Assembly (NCBI RefSeq): GCF_030147005.1
Contig: NZ_JASLAW010000230.1
Location: 1 to 8,474, forward strand
Origin: Pseudomonas sp.
Lineage (GTDB): Bacteria > Pseudomonadota > Gammaproteobacteria > Pseudomonadales > Pseudomonadaceae
Direction of reading: 5' to 3'
DNA length: 8,474 bases
The notes beneath the pieces were generated by a model. That model searched no databases. It was not told the origin of the DNA and worked only from the letters and a program-made list of their open reading frames with translations. Made by a program: the position numbers and the translations under genes. Every line of letters begins with the position of its first letter. The first letter of the stretch is position 1. This document shows positions 6,392 through 8,474 of the stretch, piece by piece.

Positions 6392-8474
6392 GAGGCTGCT
6401 CCTTCAGTTTCCAGCACAGGTTCGGCACGCTTGGGCGGCAGGGGCGCAAAATAACCCACCACCAGCAACAGGACGCCGACGCCAATAAACGAGACGATCC
6501 GCGCCAGGCCGCCACGGTTGCTCAGCTCGACAAAGAACAACTTGGCCACCACCACCGCAATCAGTGCCGCGCCGATCAACCACACCTCGCGACGATGGCG
6601 CAGGTGGCCGCCGATCATCAGCCCCAGTGCGATCAAGGTCCATATGATCGACAGGCCGGCTTGCACCAGCATCGATTCGAGCAACGCGTCCAGCTGAAAC
6701 GGCACGCCACCCCAATGGTGCGCGGTGCGCATCACCAGTGCGGTGAAGAACGCAAACAGGGAAAGCCCCGCCACCCCTTGGGCAAGCAACTCGGCCCGTG
6801 GCCCGCGTTGCGGCGCCACGCTGCGCGACCACACATACACCCCCAGCAGCGCGAACAACAGGCCCAGGTCCAGCGGGTTAAGCAACGGCACATAGGGCAA
6901 CGGGTTGGCCGTGCCGTCGCTGAAGCTGTTGGCCAGCCAGAACCAACCGAGCATCAGCACGGCCAGTGGCAGTGCCGCGAGTACCCGGTATTCGCGCGGA
7001 TAGGCCGACACCGGCCACGGCCAGTTGCGCGGCGCTGCGGCCAGCACCAGATACAGGCTTGGCAGGATTGCCCAGCCCAACCAGCGCCAGGCATTGTATT
7101 CGGCCGAAAAGCGCAGCAGGCTATAGCGCAATTCCAGCGCCAGCAGGCCGATCAGCATCCAGCAGCCCAGCACATGGGCGATGCCCAACGCCCTGCCCGG
7201 CACCACCGCTGCCAAGCGTCGCAGTGAGACAAAATGCACCACGAACACGGCTGGCCATGCCAGCCAGCCGTACTGCGCCGCCGGGTGGTAATAGGTATGG
7301 GCCGAGACCAGCAGCACCAAGCCCGCCACCGGCATCAGCAAGGTGCAGAGCATGCCCAGCGACGCCCAGCGCAGTCGTGCCGCCAACAACGTCCAGATCG
7401 CCACGCTGGCGGCGGCGATGCCGAGCAGGAAGGCGCCGTGCAGTTCGACGGGAACAAACCGCAGCACTTCGCCGCCCAGCGCCATCGTCCACCAGGCCGC
7501 GCCCCACACCAGCAGCAGATCGGACAGGCGCTGCAGCTTCAGCACATCAAATACGGGCGCATGAGGTTCACGCTGCAAGCGCCAGGCACCGACCAATGCG
7601 GCCAGGGCCAGCACCATCGGCGTCCAGAAACCACTGTGGGCCAACGGGCGCAACCCTTCAGCGGTCAACGGCCCGAGCAACTGCGGCACCGACATCAGGA
7701 ATGAGCCACCGCCAATCAGTTGCAGCAGCAAGCCGAACACAAAGCTGACGCGCTGCTGCAAGTACAGGCTCAGCCAGATGATCAACAAACCGCTGGCCGC
7801 CCACACACCGCTGGCGCTTTCCCATGGCAGCACGAACAGCACCGCGAGATTGATCAGTACCAGCCCCGCGAGCAGCACCACCGACAAACCGCGCAACAGG
7901 CGCACATCGCTGCGCACCTGATCATCGCGCGCCGCCATCAGCATGCCGCCGATCAAGGCCAGCCCGATCAGCGAGGCGGTGAGCAAGCCACTCCAGCCCG
8001 CATTGAACACTGCCGTCCCGTCACCGCTTTGCAGACGCAGCAGGAACAACGCACCGCCCAGCAACTGCACGGCAAACGCGGTGAACAGGAAGGTGCGCGA
8101 ACCGATGCGCAGGCCGACGAACAAAGTCGCCAGGCCCGCGATTGCCCAACTGACGGCCGTGCCTTGGGTATTGAGCAGCATCGGGGCAAGCAGGTACAAA
8201 AAGCTCAAGCCGAGGCTCGCCAATGCCGGCAGGCCTTTACGCTCCAGCGCCGTCGCCTGTTCAGGGGACGCTTTGCGCAATTGACCAAAGCTGAACAGCA
8301 ACGCCGCGCCCAGCATCAGCGCACCCAATGGCGCGCCGTCGAGCAAGGTGCGCTCGCCAAGGCCCAGCTCGCTGAGGAACGCCAGCGCCGAACCCACTTG
8401 CAGCAATAAGCCGAAGGCCCGCGCCAGTGGCCGCTGTTGACGCAGACCCAGCCAGAAGATCCCCGCGCCTTCCA
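6388..8474 (-). CDS. DUF2339-type polytopic membrane protein (5' end outside the window)
   Basis: A leftward gene is cut by the right edge of the window: its frame is open to base 8474, and 694 residues plus the stop are visible. Family members are usually about 900-1100 residues, so a few hundred N-terminal residues lie beyond the edge. The visible part is nearly all hydrophobic, with about 22 membrane segments in series joined by very short loops, and no soluble domain. The C-terminal signature AKLFFVELSNRGGLARIVSF followed by a last helix and YFAPLPPKR is what led me to DUF2339. The TTG at 8406 is not the start, because the same hydrophobic pattern continues upstream of it. The function is unknown; dense packing of helices suggests an inner-membrane scaffold or transporter-like protein. 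It overlaps the DUF3999 gene by 4 bases. Confidence 0.85.
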   Translation of the reverse strand, partial: EGAGIFWLGLRQQRPLARAFGLLLQVGSALAFLSELGLGERTLLDGAPLGALMLGAALLFSFGQLRKASPEQATALERKGLPALASLGLSFLYLLAPMLLNTQGTAVSWAIAGLATLFVGLRIGSRTFLFTAFAVQLLGGALFLLRLQSGDGTAVFNAGWSGLLTASLIGLALIGGMLMAARDDQVRSDVRLLRGLSVVLLAGLVLINLAVLFVLPWESASGVWAASGLLIIWLSLYLQQRVSFVFGLLLQLIGGGSFLMSVPQLLGPLTAEGLRPLAHSGFWTPMVLALAALVGAWRLQREPHAPVFDVLKLQRLSDLLLVWGAAWWTMALGGEVLRFVPVELHGAFLLGIAAASVAIWTLLAARLRWASLGMLCTLLMPVAGLVLLVSAHTYYHPAAQYGWLAWPAVFVVHFVSLRRLAAVVPGRALGIAHVLGCWMLIGLLALELRYSLLRFSAEYNAWRWLGWAILPSLYLVLAAAPRNWPWPVSAYPREYRVLAALPLAVLMLGWFWLANSFSDGTANPLPYVPLLNPLDLGLLFALLGVYVWSRSVAPQRGPRAELLAQGVAGLSLFAFFTALVMRTAHHWGGVPFQLDALLESMLVQAGLSIIWTLIALGLMIGGHLRHRREVWLIGAALIAVVVAKLFFVELSNRGGLARIVSFIGVGVLLLVVGYFAPLPPKRAEPVLETEGAAS

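Noticed and set aside
5519..7227. Long plus-strand open frames opposite the DUF3999 and DUF2339 genes
   Set aside because: They are Arg/Gln/His/Pro-rich with no recognisable domain, the usual shadow of GC-rich leftward genes; the minus strand has clear signal peptide, membrane helices and ribosome sites.
1..8474. CRISPR array, tRNA, insertion sequence, toxin-antitoxin or phage-defence system
   Set aside because: No regularly spaced repeats, tRNA fold, transposase or defence domain was seen; all genes fit conserved Pseudomonas chromosomal families.

Overview
The window looks like chromosomal core sequence from a Pseudomonas of the fluorescens group. The evidence is the hutF / hutC-hutD arrangement, the order hut - lipocalin - small lipoprotein - fbp (as I recall it from Pseudomonas genomes, including P. 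aeruginosa), high-GC codon use, and two short palindromic repeats of the GTGGGAGC(G/T)GGCTTG type that are abundant between genes in fluorescens-group genomes. I see no phage, transposon, tRNA, rRNA or CRISPR sequence.

Left part (1-2820), histidine utilisation. hutC (GTG start, urocanate-responsive GntR-type repressor) and hutD (bicupin that moderates hut expression) overlap by 4 bases and run leftward. hutF (formimidoylglutamate deiminase) runs rightward. They diverge from a 108-base region holding a perfect TGTATATACA palindrome plus an extra TGTATA half-site, the expected HutC operator. The rest of the hut operon probably lies left of the window, beyond the repeat at its left edge.

Middle (2821-5035), envelope lipoproteins and gluconeogenesis. 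hutF converges with a leftward pair: an 84-residue lipoprotein followed by a Blc-type lipocalin. A repeat hairpin lies between the converging genes. Upstream is fbp (class 1 fructose-1,6-bisphosphatase), closed by a strong intrinsic terminator. Both the lipoprotein pair and fbp are preceded by sequences resembling AlgU (sigma-22/sigma-E) promoters: GAACCA-N16-TCTAA and GAACTC-N16-TCTGA. This is the most testable new regulatory idea here, since FBPase supplies fructose-6-phosphate for alginate precursors.

Right part (5036-8474), an uncharacterised membrane pair. A DUF2339-type protein with about 22 visible membrane segments (its 5' end lies outside the window) overlaps by 4 bases a DUF3999-type protein that starts with TTG. 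The latter has a signal peptide, a largely periplasmic body with discoidin-like stretches and one C-terminal membrane helix. The coupling suggests the two products form an envelope complex of unknown function. It is the best candidate here for an undescribed system, though it appears to be conserved core rather than accessory DNA.
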